Part shown: one piece after another, positions 44,233-53,001 of the stretch
Layout of the letters: every line of letters begins with the position of its first letter
How positions within the stretch are numbered: position 1 is the stretch's first letter
Assembly: GCA_905182455.1 (NCBI GenBank)
Contig: CAJJBJ010000004.1
Span: forward strand, 1-64,000
DNA length: 64,000 nt
Source of the DNA: an uncultured Planktomarina sp.
GTDB lineage: Bacteria; Pseudomonadota; Alphaproteobacteria; Rhodobacterales; Rhodobacteraceae
Direction: 5' to 3'
Translations under genes and position numbers: made by a program
The notes under the pieces: generated by a model
Told to the model about the DNA's origin: nothing
The model's database searches: none
What the model saw: only the letters and a program-made list of their open reading frames with translations

Positions 44233-47039
44233 TTGCCTACCTTCCACTCCAGATCCTTAGGCCCTTGGCCCACCGGCGATTTGATCGGCGGCAGTTCTGG
44301 CGAACATTCGTCTGGGGCTTCACAGGCCTCGATCTTGACGCGCAGATCAAACCAAGCAGCTTGCCCGGTGACAGGATCAGAATTGGACCAGCGCATGCCA
44401 TCGCCTTTTTCCGGCATCAGCTCATGTATCAGGTGGTTGAGCAAAAAGCCTTTGGTGGCCTCTGGTGCTTTTTCGTCCAAGGCCCAAGCGCCCTTTCGTT
44501 TGCCGATGGCGTTCCAGGTCCAGACCGTGTCCTCATTCAGGGCCGCCATATGGGCCACCGGAACCACAATCGCTCCATGTGCCGAGCTCACCCGTGCCCA
44601 GTCCCCTTCAGCAAAGCCATTAGCCTCCCAAATCTTTGTGGGGACAAATAGAGGGTTTTGCCCGTGGATCTGCCGCAGCCAGGCATTTTGCGTGCCCCAG
44701 CTGTGATACATCGCCATAGGGCGTTGGGTCAGGGCGTGGACGTTAAACTCAGAGGTGTCGACATTGTCGTCTTCAAAAGGCGCATACCAGATTGGCAGAG
44801 GGTCCAAGGTTTTTTTGATCCGTTCGCGCAGATGCTCTGGGGGTTGCCGTTCCCCATGGCCTTCTGCGGCCAGCTGGAATTTGCGCATTGGTTCGGAATA
44901 AATGTCGAACACATAGGGTTGAGGCGCGTCATAGATGCCAATCTTTACGGCCCAATCTTGATAGGCCGCATTCCAAGGTTTGTAGTAATTCGCCCCCTCC
45001 GGCACGTGGATTTCATAAAATCCGCCGTTGTCGATGTACGACTGCATCTGATCAGGGTTTGGCTTGCCGCGCCCTTCTTCTGTGCCATCCTCACCACGAA
45101 AGCCTATTAAAGGCCCCACGCCGGGGCGGCGTTCATGGTTCACGATGTAATCAGCATAATTTTTGTACTTCGCGGAACCATCGTCATTTACAAAGCCCTT
45201 TAGACCTATGCGGGCGCCCAAATCAACCAAGACAGATTGGAAACCCCGCACATCACGGTCCGGCTCCACTACGGGCCAACGGATGCTATCCGCCGCGCCA
45301 TCAGCCTCGCAAATTGGGCGGTCCAACATTGAGATACAGTCGTGGCGTTCAAGATAGGTGGTGTCTGGCAAAATCAGATCTGCATAGGCCACCATCTCTG
45401 AAGAGTAGGCATCAGAGTAGATGATCTTTGGAATCACATAGTCGCCGTTTTCATCCTTATCGGTCAGCATCTTCATGACGCCACCAGTGTTCATCGATGA
45501 ATTCCAGCTCATATTTGCCATATACATAAACAAAACATCGATTTTATAGGGATCTCCCGCATGAGCGTTGGAGATTACCATATGCATCAACCCATGGGCC
45601 GACATTGGGTTTTCCCAAGTATAGGCCTTATCGATGCGCGCTGGGCTGCCATCTTCTTTGAGGCATAGATCATCGGGCCCCTGCACATACCCCAAATGTG
45701 GACCATCCAGAGCAGCACCTGGGGTCACTTTGCAATGCGGTTTTGGATGTGCGGACACAGGTTTGGGATAGGGCGGTTTGAAACGGAACCCGCCGGGCAC
45801 TTCAACGGTGCCGAGGATGATTTGCAAAAGGTGTAAACTGCGGCAGGTCTGAAAGCCGTTCGAATGAGCTGAGACGCCGCGCATGGCATGAAATGACACC
45901 GGACGACCGATCATTGTCTCATGCTTGTTCCCGCGGAAATCTGTCCAAGGGTGGTCCAATTCAAAAGATTCGTCAAAGGCCACACGGGCCAAATCAGCGG
46001 CGATCGCACGGATGCGTTCGGGTGCGATTCCGCAGCGTTCTGAGACATTTTCAGGCGCGTATTCATCAGACATATAGCGCTCAGCCAGATGCTGAAACAC
46101 TGTGCGGTGGCCTTGATAGGTTGCGGCTAAGTCTGGGGTGATACCCTTGGTGTCAAAGGCCACTGGTTTGCCAGTTTTGCGATCGATAACCAAAAGTTTG
46201 CCGTCTTTGCCGCGCAAAAGTAGACCCTTGTTTGGGCCTTCAGTGCTGTCTACCAGCGCAGGCGCATTAGTCAGCTGGGCCAAATAGTTGAGATCAACCT
46301 TGCCGGCTTTCAAAAGCAAATGCACCATCGATAAAATAAACAGACCATCGGTGCCGGGTGTGATGCCAACCCATTCATCTGCAATAGCGTTATAGCCGGT
46401 GCGGATGGGATTGACTCCTATTACCTTCGCGCCACGCGCCTTCAGCTTGCCCAGACCCATTTTTATCGGGTTGCTATCGTGATCTTCTGCCACGCCAAAC
46501 AGCATGAACAATTTGGTGCGATCCCAATCGGGCTGGCCGAACTCCCAAAATGCGCCACCCATGGTGTAGATGCCACCGGCCGCCATGTTCACCGAACAAA
46601 AGCCACCGTGGGCTGCATAATTTGGTGTGCCAAAACCCTGCGCCCAAAAGGAGGTAAAGCTTTGCGATTGATCGCGGCCCGTGAAAAACGCCAGCTTTTC
46701 TGGATTCTTTTTGTGAACCGGCTCAAGCCAATTTTGGGCCAATTGCAGCGCTTCATCCCAGGAAATTTCCTCAAACTCACCCGAGCCACGTGGTCCCACG
46801 CGTTTCAAAGGCGCGCGCAAGCGTGAGGGGGCGTTTACCTGCATGATGCCGGCTGAGCCTTTGGCGCAGAGCACACCTTTGTTAACCGGATGATCGCGGT
46901 TGCCCTCGATATAGGCGACTTTGCCCTCTTTCATATGCACGTTAATCCCACAGCGGCAGGCGCACATATAGCAGGTGGTCTTGCGGATCTCGTCGCTCAC
47001 TTTGGGTGACAAGTTCAGTTTTGGTTCTTCAAATCCCAT
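44229..47039 (-). CDS. soeA: Sulfite dehydrogenase molybdopterin subunit SoeA
   Basis: 936 residues. Molybdenum bis-MGD oxidoreductase that oxidises sulfite to sulfate. N-terminal 4Fe-4S motif C23-x2-C26-x3-C30 and C58, then GRDQSQSFTSFWAQGFG, GGFCSVNMAAGG and the long MGD-binding core; C-terminal molydopterin dinucleotide-binding domain from about 790. There is no twin-arginine signal, so it works in the cytoplasm, which separates SoeABC from periplasmic SorAB/SorT. It follows pta by 25 bp in the xsc operon. Confidence 0.92.
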   Translation of the reverse strand: MGFEEPKLNLSPKVSDEIRKTTCYMCACRCGINVHMKEGKVAYIEGNRDHPVNKGVLCAKGSAGIMQVNAPSRLRAPLKRVGPRGSGEFEEISWDEALQLAQNWLEPVHKKNPEKLAFFTGRDQSQSFTSFWAQGFGTPNYAAHGGFCSVNMAAGGIYTMGGAFWEFGQPDWDRTKLFMLFGVAEDHDSNPIKMGLGKLKARGAKVIGVNPIRTGYNAIADEWVGITPGTDGLFILSMVHLLLKAGKVDLNYLAQLTNAPALVDSTEGPNKGLLLRGKDGKLLVIDRKTGKPVAFDTKGITPDLAATYQGHRTVFQHLAERYMSDEYAPENVSERCGIAPERIRAIAADLARVAFDESFELDHPWTDFRGNKHETMIGRPVSFHAMRGVSAHSNGFQTCRSLHLLQIILGTVEVPGGFRFKPPYPKPVSAHPKPHCKVTPGAALDGPHLGYVQGPDDLCLKEDGSPARIDKAYTWENPMSAHGLMHMVISNAHAGDPYKIDVLFMYMANMSWNSSMNTGGVMKMLTDKDENGDYVIPKIIYSDAYSSEMVAYADLILPDTTYLERHDCISMLDRPICEADGAADSIRWPVVEPDRDVRGFQSVLVDLGARIGLKGFVNDDGSAKYKNYADYIVNHERRPGVGPLIGFRGEDGTEEGRGKPNPDQMQSYIDNGGFYEIHVPEGANYYKPWNAAYQDWAVKIGIYDAPQPYVFDIYSEPMRKFQLAAEGHGERQPPEHLRERIKKTLDPLPIWYAPFEDDNVDTSEFNVHALTQRPMAMYHSWGTQNAWLRQIHGQNPLFVPTKIWEANGFAEGDWARVSSAHGAIVVPVAHMAALNEDTVWTWNAIGKRKGAWALDEKAPEATKGFLLNHLIHELMPEKGDGMRWSNSDPVTGQAAWFDLRVKIEACEAPDECSPELPPIKSPVGQGPKDLEWKVGK

Positions 47040-47064
47040 AATAGGACCCCCTATTGCCTGCTGG

Positions 47065-48066
47065 TCAGGTGTTTTGTGCAGCGGATTGCGCCACTGTAAC
47101 AGAAATCATGTCGACGATATCACCGGCGGTACAACCGCGCGATAAATCATTTGCAGGCTTTGCAAGCCCTTGTAAGATGGGCCCAATGGCCTTGCCGCCA
47201 CCGAACCGTTGTGCGATTTTATAGCCAATATTGCCTGCATCAAGGTTGGGGAATATAAAAACATTGGCCTGTCCTGCCACCGGTGAGTTAGGGGCTTTGG
47301 CGGCTCCAACTGAGGGCACCATCGCAGCATCAAATTGCAACTCGCCATCAACGGCGAGATCTGGCCGCAGATCGCGCACCAATGCAGTGGCGTCAGCCAC
47401 TTTGGTCACGCTGGCATGTTTGGCGCTACCATGGGTCGAGAATGACAGCATTGCGATTTTGGGATCAATGCCGGTCAATGCGCGCAGTGACTCTGCTGAG
47501 GAAATCGCAATATCGGCCAGCTCTTGCGCGGTTGGATCGATCACCAAGCCACAATCCGCAAAGACATTTACTTCGCTGGGCAGGTCCGGGCGATTTTCAA
47601 ACAGCATGAAAAAGAAGGATGATAAAAGCTTGGTGTCAGGCGCGGTGCCAATCACCTTCAGGGCGGCGCGAATGATGTCAGGTGTCGGATAAACCGCGCC
47701 ACCAATGGTGCCATCGGCATCCCCTGCTGCGACCATAGCTGCGGAAAAGAAATTGGCTTGCGACAGCTCGGCATGGGCCTTCTCTTGTGTCATGCCCTTG
47801 GCCGCGCGTTTTTGCACGTAGCTGTCAACATAGCCCGCAAGGCGTAGACTGGTCTTGGGATCTTCAATTCTGATATTACCCTTAGTGCCTGCAGCGGTGA
47901 GCGCTGACTGCACCGCAGAGGCTTCACCCACACAAATAATCGTGGCCAAATTGGAAACGGAGGCCGCAACTGCGGCCTCTGCAACGCGGGGGTCTGCACC
48001 CTCGCTTAATACAATGATAGGTTTGACGTCTGAGGTGACGGCAAGAATGTCTCGAAATGCCGTCAC
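47065..48066 (-). CDS. pta: Phosphate acetyltransferase
   Basis: 333 residues, the short PTA form. Moves the acetyl group of acetyl phosphate, the product of Xsc, to CoA. PTA motifs: LSEGADPRVAEAA (N terminus), NFFSAAMVAAGDADGTIGG near 107-125, LSFSTHGSAKH near 210, PNLDAGNIGYKIAQRFGG near 270. The start is read as GTG at 48066: GGGAGA lies six bases before it, while the in-frame TTG at 48072 is too close. The xsc stop overlaps this ribosome binding site. Confidence 0.94.
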   Translation of the reverse strand: MTAFRDILAVTSDVKPIIVLSEGADPRVAEAAVAASVSNLATIICVGEASAVQSALTAAGTKGNIRIEDPKTSLRLAGYVDSYVQKRAAKGMTQEKAHAELSQANFFSAAMVAAGDADGTIGGAVYPTPDIIRAALKVIGTAPDTKLLSSFFFMLFENRPDLPSEVNVFADCGLVIDPTAQELADIAISSAESLRALTGIDPKIAMLSFSTHGSAKHASVTKVADATALVRDLRPDLAVDGELQFDAAMVPSVGAAKAPNSPVAGQANVFIFPNLDAGNIGYKIAQRFGGGKAIGPILQGLAKPANDLSRGCTAGDIVDMISVTVAQSAAQNT

Positions 48067-48077
48067 TACCAATCTCC

Positions 48078-49847
48078 CTATTCTGCGGCCATATCTGCCG
48101 CGTCAATACCAGCCACTTGAACAGGCCTTTTCATCGCATCGCGACGGAAAGGCTCGCCCAGCTCTTGGTTCAAGATCACTTCTATCAAAGTGGTTTTGTT
48201 GTTTTCCATTTGATCTTTGATGGCTAGGTTCAATGCCGCTGTCAGCTCATCCATGGTTTTAACCTGAACACCGAGAAGGCCACAGGCCTGTGCTATACCT
48301 GCGTAAGATACTTTCGTATCCAGCTCAGTGCCTACAAAGTTATCATCAAACCATAGTGTTGAGTTGCGCTTTTCAGCACCCCACTGATAATTTCGGAATA
48401 CGATCTGCGTCACAGCTGGCCACTCGTCACGACCGATAGCTGTCAGCTCATTAACCGCAATCCCAAAAGCGCCATCGCCTGAAAAACCTACAACCGGCAC
48501 ATGTGGCTGACCGATTTTTGCCCCCACAATCGATGGTAGACCGTAGCCACAAGGACCAAACAGGCCCGGCGCTAGATATTTGCGGCCTTCGTCGAAAGAT
48601 GGATAGGCATTGCCGATGGCGCAGTTGTTGCCGATATCAGAAGAGATAATAGCATCTTTAGGCAAAGCTGATTGAATAGCACGCCAAGCCATACGAGGCG
48701 ACATCCAGTCAGGCTTGTCAGCGCGCGCACGTTGGTTCCAAGTTGTGCCCGGATCGTCGTCTTCGTGATCCATAGAGGTCAGCTCTTGTGCCCAAGCAGA
48801 TTTGGTTGTTGCGATCAAATTTTTACGATCTTCACGACCCGTATCGCCGGCACTGTCTGTCAGACGCGCCAAAATGCCTTGAGCCACTTTTTTCGCGTCA
48901 CCAATTATACCAACCGCAACCGGCTTGGTCAAACCAATACGATCTGGGTTTATATCAACCTGAATGATCTTCGCGTCCTTTGGCCAGTAATCAATGCCAT
49001 AGCCCGGCAGTGTTGAGAACGGGTTCAAACGTGTACCCAAGGCCAGAACCACGTCAGCCCGTGAGATCAATTCCATGCCTGCCTTGGAGCCGTTATAGCC
49101 CAAAGGACCTGCAAACAAAGGGTGTGAGCCTGGAAAGGCGTCATTGTGCTGATAGCCCACGCAAACCGGCGAATCCAAACGCTCAGCCAATGCGGTTACG
49201 GCGTCAAACGCATTGGCCAAAACCACGCCGGCACCGTTCAAGATTACTGGAAATTTCGCGTTGGAGATCAGAGCCGCTGCTTCTGCAACTGCTTCATCAC
49301 CGCCCTGTGGGCGCTCAAATGCAATGATTTTTGGAAGCTCAATGTCCACAACCTGTGTCCACATATCTCGCGGGATGTTGATCTGCGCTGGGGCAGATGC
49401 ACGATGTGCTTGCATAATCACACGGCTGAGAACTTCTACAACCCGTGTTGGGTCACGTACTTCTTCTTGATAAGCCACCATGTCTTCGAACAATTTCATT
49501 TGTTCAACTTCTTGGAATCCACCTTGGCCGATTGTTTTGTTTGCGGCTTGTGGTGTGACCAGCAACAATGGTGTGTGGTTCCAATAGGCTGTTTTAACAG
49601 CTGTCACAAAATTGGTAATGCCTGGACCGTTTTGCGCGATCATCATCGACATTTCACCCGTGGCGCGTGTGAAGCCATCGGCCATCATGCCGGCAGAGCC
49701 TTCATGGGCACAGTCCCAGAACATGATCCCAGCTTTTGGGAAAATATCAGAAATTGGCATCATGGCAGAACCAATGATCCCAAATGCGTTACGAATGCCG
49801 TGCATTTGAAGCGTTTTTACAAATGCCTCTTCGGTAGTCATTTTCAT
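48078..49847 (-). CDS. xsc: Sulfoacetaldehyde acetyltransferase
   Basis: 589 residues. TPP enzyme that converts sulfoacetaldehyde and phosphate to acetyl phosphate and sulfite. Family sequence MTTEEAFVKTLQMHGI at the start, FGIIGSAMMPISDIFPKAG, AQNGPGITNFVTAVKTAYWNH and a C-terminal TPP-binding GDGAFGIAVNEL...NYQWGAEKRN. The start is ATG 49847, placed by AAGGAG seven bases before. First gene of xsc-pta-soeA-hydrolase-soeB-soeC, with a putative TauR repeat 77 bp upstream. Confidence 0.96.
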   Translation of the reverse strand: MKMTTEEAFVKTLQMHGIRNAFGIIGSAMMPISDIFPKAGIMFWDCAHEGSAGMMADGFTRATGEMSMMIAQNGPGITNFVTAVKTAYWNHTPLLLVTPQAANKTIGQGGFQEVEQMKLFEDMVAYQEEVRDPTRVVEVLSRVIMQAHRASAPAQINIPRDMWTQVVDIELPKIIAFERPQGGDEAVAEAAALISNAKFPVILNGAGVVLANAFDAVTALAERLDSPVCVGYQHNDAFPGSHPLFAGPLGYNGSKAGMELISRADVVLALGTRLNPFSTLPGYGIDYWPKDAKIIQVDINPDRIGLTKPVAVGIIGDAKKVAQGILARLTDSAGDTGREDRKNLIATTKSAWAQELTSMDHEDDDPGTTWNQRARADKPDWMSPRMAWRAIQSALPKDAIISSDIGNNCAIGNAYPSFDEGRKYLAPGLFGPCGYGLPSIVGAKIGQPHVPVVGFSGDGAFGIAVNELTAIGRDEWPAVTQIVFRNYQWGAEKRNSTLWFDDNFVGTELDTKVSYAGIAQACGLLGVQVKTMDELTAALNLAIKDQMENNKTTLIEVILNQELGEPFRRDAMKRPVQVAGIDAADMAAE

Positions 49848-49923
49848 GGGGCAGCTCCTTAAAAGCGTAATAAGGCCACGGGAATCCCCCACGGCATGTC
49901 TAGGTTCTAATTCTGCCTTCCTA

Positions 49924-49956
49924 TTAGGGCATAGGCAATGACATATTTAGGGCCAG
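49924..49956 (-). promoter_or_regulatory. Putative TauR direct repeat upstream of xsc
   Basis: On the minus strand CTGGCCCTAA (49956-49947) and TATGCCCTAA (49933-49924) are 23 bp apart start to start, reading toward xsc. The near half-site ends 77 bp before the xsc start codon, a position suited to an activator. Confidence 0.6.
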
Positions 49957-49992
49957 TTAATACCCTCGGATAAGGCCACATCAGATTTTGGC

Positions 49993-50682
49993 TCAGTTGG
50001 TTAAATTTTGAGACCGCTGGCGCTCTATTTTAACGAGCCAATCTGCTGCGGGCGCCAGGTAGCCAAAAAAATAGCCTTGCGTCCGCGTGTTTCTCAGTGC
50101 GCGGACATCATCCAACTGACTTTGCATTTTCAATGTCCTCTGCAATAATTTTAGCCCAATTACATTGGTTATTTTGATGAGACCACGCATGATTCTGATG
50201 TAACTTTCACCGATTAAGTTTTGTATGGAACTTCGGACCATCTTTAAGATGTCGATCGCTTCTTCCATCGTTTGATCAGGGTACAATTCACCGACCCTCA
50301 CCGTTACCGTGCGCATGAACTTGCGTCCTGAGACCGTAAAATATATGTCAATTGCCGCTCTGCTAAAACGCTCCGCCACCTGCGCCCCATCTCCAAACTA
50401 CAGCCATGCAGAACCACCCAAAACTCATCGCGTCCCAAGACGATCGACAAAATCTCCCGGACCATAAACCGCGACCATCGCGTCGGTGATTATGATCAAA
50501 AGCACATCACCCTCCTCGTGACCATAGGTGTCATTGACCGTTTTGGATCGTCCAAATCGACGAACCGAGATAGCTGGGAGTTCGATCGGCGCGATTTGCG
50601 AATTTTGCACGCGGATCTTGCGCCGTTCTCGCTGCATCTGGGTCAACCGCCAGATTGCCGCCCTAGGCGTAACGGACATCAA
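49993..50682 (-). pseudogene. GGDEF-EAL cyclic-di-GMP protein, remnant
   Basis: Fragments in several frames: SKTVNDTYGHEEGDVLL and AVYGPGDFVDRLG (frame ending at 50425), then GRDEFWVVLHGC in the next frame near 50400, then AERFSRAAID...TVTVRVGELYPDQTMEEAIDIL (from 50379) and directly after it EAL-end residues KMQSQLDDVRALRNTRTQGYFFG. The middle (most of the EAL domain) has been deleted, there are at least three frameshifts, and the GG(D/E)EF Gly is lost or shifted. Dead gene. It lies between the xsc promoter and metY. Confidence 0.75.
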
Positions 50683-50892
50683 TTATGAAATTAACGCACT
50701 GAATATAAATATATAATTCTAAGATTAAACGCGAGTCTTGGGTTAAAAGCATGATGGAAACACAGCGCTAAATGACAGAAATGCCTATTCACCTAACGGC
50801 AGTAGCGCAATTTCTCACACTGGAACGCTTGAGCTATCGCCGTTTGCGGTTTACCACCTGTGAAGAAAAAATTCTAACACTGGAGCTCTCCT

Positions 50893-52203
50893 ATGGCCGA
50901 CTATAAGTTCGACACCCTATCGTTACATGCTGGTCAAAGCCCTGATTCACGCTTCGGCAGCCGCGCCGTTCCTATTCACCAAACCACCAGTTATGTGTTC
51001 GACAGCACCGAGCATGCGGCGGCCTTGTTTAACATGGAAGTTGGCGGGCATATCTATTCGCGACTGACCAATCCGACAGTGGCCGTGCTAGAGCAACGCT
51101 TGGCGGCGCTTGATGGCGGGGTGGCCGCGATTGCCACCGCTTCGGGCATGTCGGCCTTGTTCGTGACGGTCTTGGCGCTGTGTTCTGCGGGTGATCACAT
51201 TGTCAGCTCATCACAGATGTATGGCGCGAACATCAACCTGTTTGAGCATACACTAAAGCGCTACGGCATCGAAACCACATTCGTCCCACCCAACAATCCA
51301 GCCGCCATAAAAGATGCCATTCGGCCCAATACAAAGATGGTCTTTGGAGAGGTGATCGGCAATCCTGGCATGGACATCATGGATGTGCCCGCCGTGGCCG
51401 AAATCACCAAAGCTGCAGGCATTCCTTTGGTCATTGATGCCACGTTCAACACCCCTTGGATGATCAAACCCATTGAATTGGGCGCCAATGTGGTAATCCA
51501 TTCCCTTACCAAATGGATGGGTGGCCATGGCATCGCCTTGGGTGGCGCGGTTATTGATGGCGGCAACTTCGATTGGGGGCAAAACGACAAGTTTCCAACC
51601 CTGACCACGCCTCATTTTGGCTATCAGGGCGCCATCCTTTGGGAGGAGTTTGGCCCCGCAGCATTGTCCGTGCGCATTAGAACTGAAGGCATGATGAACG
51701 TGGGACCCTGCATGTCGCCGCAGAATGCATTCTACATTTTGCAGGGCCTCGAAACTCTTGGGCTGCGCATGGAAAAACATATGTCCAATACTGCAGAGAT
51801 GCTGGATTTCTTGGTCAATCACGAACAAATCGCCTGGGTCAAACACCCCAGTCTCGCCAATCACCCTGACCATGAAGCCGCCATGCGCTTGATGCCAAAA
51901 GGCCAAGGCTCAATTATTGCTTGTGGCATAAAAGGAGGCCGCGATGCTGGCCGTGCCTTCATTGAAAACGTACAATTGGCAAGCCATTTAGCCAATGTTG
52001 GTGACGCAAAAACGCTGGTCATTCATCCAGGATCAACCACCCATTCGCATATTTCAGCCGATGCGATGGCGTCAGCCGGTTTGACTGATGACTTGATCCG
52101 AATTTCTGTGGGTCTTGAGGATATCAAAGACCTTAAGGATGACTTCAAACAAGCGCTCCGAACCGCAGGGAAATTGACCGCTGCGAAAGGAGCAGGCGCA
52201 TGA
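50893..52203 (+). CDS. O-acetylhomoserine sulfhydrylase family enzyme
   Basis: 436 residues. PLP-dependent Cys/Met-metabolism enzyme of the MetY branch, making homocysteine from O-acetylhomoserine and sulfide. Signs: IHQTTSYVFDSTEHAAALF near 28-46, YSRLTNPTVAVLEQRLAALDGG, PLK-region IHSLTKWMGGHG with the PLP lysine near 208, and HPGSTTHSH near 376. Start follows GGAG at 50882. It overlaps the next gene by 4 bp. Some members accept other thiols, so the acceptor in vivo is open. Confidence 0.9.
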   Translation: MADYKFDTLSLHAGQSPDSRFGSRAVPIHQTTSYVFDSTEHAAALFNMEVGGHIYSRLTNPTVAVLEQRLAALDGGVAAIATASGMSALFVTVLALCSAGDHIVSSSQMYGANINLFEHTLKRYGIETTFVPPNNPAAIKDAIRPNTKMVFGEVIGNPGMDIMDVPAVAEITKAAGIPLVIDATFNTPWMIKPIELGANVVIHSLTKWMGGHGIALGGAVIDGGNFDWGQNDKFPTLTTPHFGYQGAILWEEFGPAALSVRIRTEGMMNVGPCMSPQNAFYILQGLETLGLRMEKHMSNTAEMLDFLVNHEQIAWVKHPSLANHPDHEAAMRLMPKGQGSIIACGIKGGRDAGRAFIENVQLASHLANVGDAKTLVIHPGSTTHSHISADAMASAGLTDDLIRISVGLEDIKDLKDDFKQALRTAGKLTAAKGAGA

Positions 52204-52985
52204 GGATCACGCTAAACAATACCGAAATCTTCGCCTCTACCGGCGGCCGGGACTTTGATCCCGCTGGCAACGTGGTGCTATTCATCCATGGATCGGGCCA
52301 GTCCCACCTCGGCTTCATGCTGCAACACCGCTTCTTTGCAAACCGGGGCTGGCAATGCATCACCCCTGATATGCCAGGCCACGGCCTATCCAAGGGCGAG
52401 TCTCTGACAACAGTTGAAGCCATGGCCGATTGGTACGCTGAGTTCATGCAGGCCACTGGCATCACCCAAGCGATATTGGTCGGCCATTCTATGGGCGGCT
52501 TGATTGAGTTGGAATTGGCAAGCCGTTACCCGCATCTGGTCTCCAAAGCCGCTTTTATCAGCACTGCTTTGGCCATTCCAGTAAATGATGCTTTAGTGGA
52601 TTTGGCCGCCACAAAGGAAAGTGCCGCCATCGCTGCCATGATGGATTGGGGCCATGGCCCCTCGGGCCATATTCACGAGCATACGATGCCCGGCACCTCA
52701 CATATGCTCTTTGGTAGTCGATTGATGGCTGGAAACTCTTCCGGGGCGCTGCATGCGGGTCTTGCGGCCTGCAATGCCTATAGCAACGGCCCCACAGCCG
52801 CCGCCGCTGTCACCTGCCCAACGCTGACAATCGTCTGTGGTCAAGATCGAATGACGCCCCGTAAAACTGGATTGGCCCTGCACATCGCGCTAAACGGGGC
52901 CTTGGTTGAGATACCCCATTCGGGCCATATGTCGATCACCGAGCAACCCTTCGACGTCAACAAAGCCCTCCGGGATTTTTTCTAA
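52200..52985 (+). CDS. Alpha/beta hydrolase
   Basis: 261 residues. Oxyanion HGSGQSH near 28-34, DMPGHGLSKG near 58, nucleophile GHSMGGL near 97-103, Asp in CGQDRMTP near 219 and His in HSGHMSI near 240. Starts within the end of metY (ATGA) and ends 16 bp before the fadN-like gene. Substrate unknown; an acyl-CoA or thioester hydrolase is possible from the neighbours. Confidence 0.85.
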   Translation: MRITLNNTEIFASTGGRDFDPAGNVVLFIHGSGQSHLGFMLQHRFFANRGWQCITPDMPGHGLSKGESLTTVEAMADWYAEFMQATGITQAILVGHSMGGLIELELASRYPHLVSKAAFISTALAIPVNDALVDLAATKESAAIAAMMDWGHGPSGHIHEHTMPGTSHMLFGSRLMAGNSSGALHAGLAACNAYSNGPTAAAAVTCPTLTIVCGQDRMTPRKTGLALHIALNGALVEIPHSGHMSITEQPFDVNKALRDFF

Positions 52986-53001
52986 TAAAAGCGAACACGG
53001 C

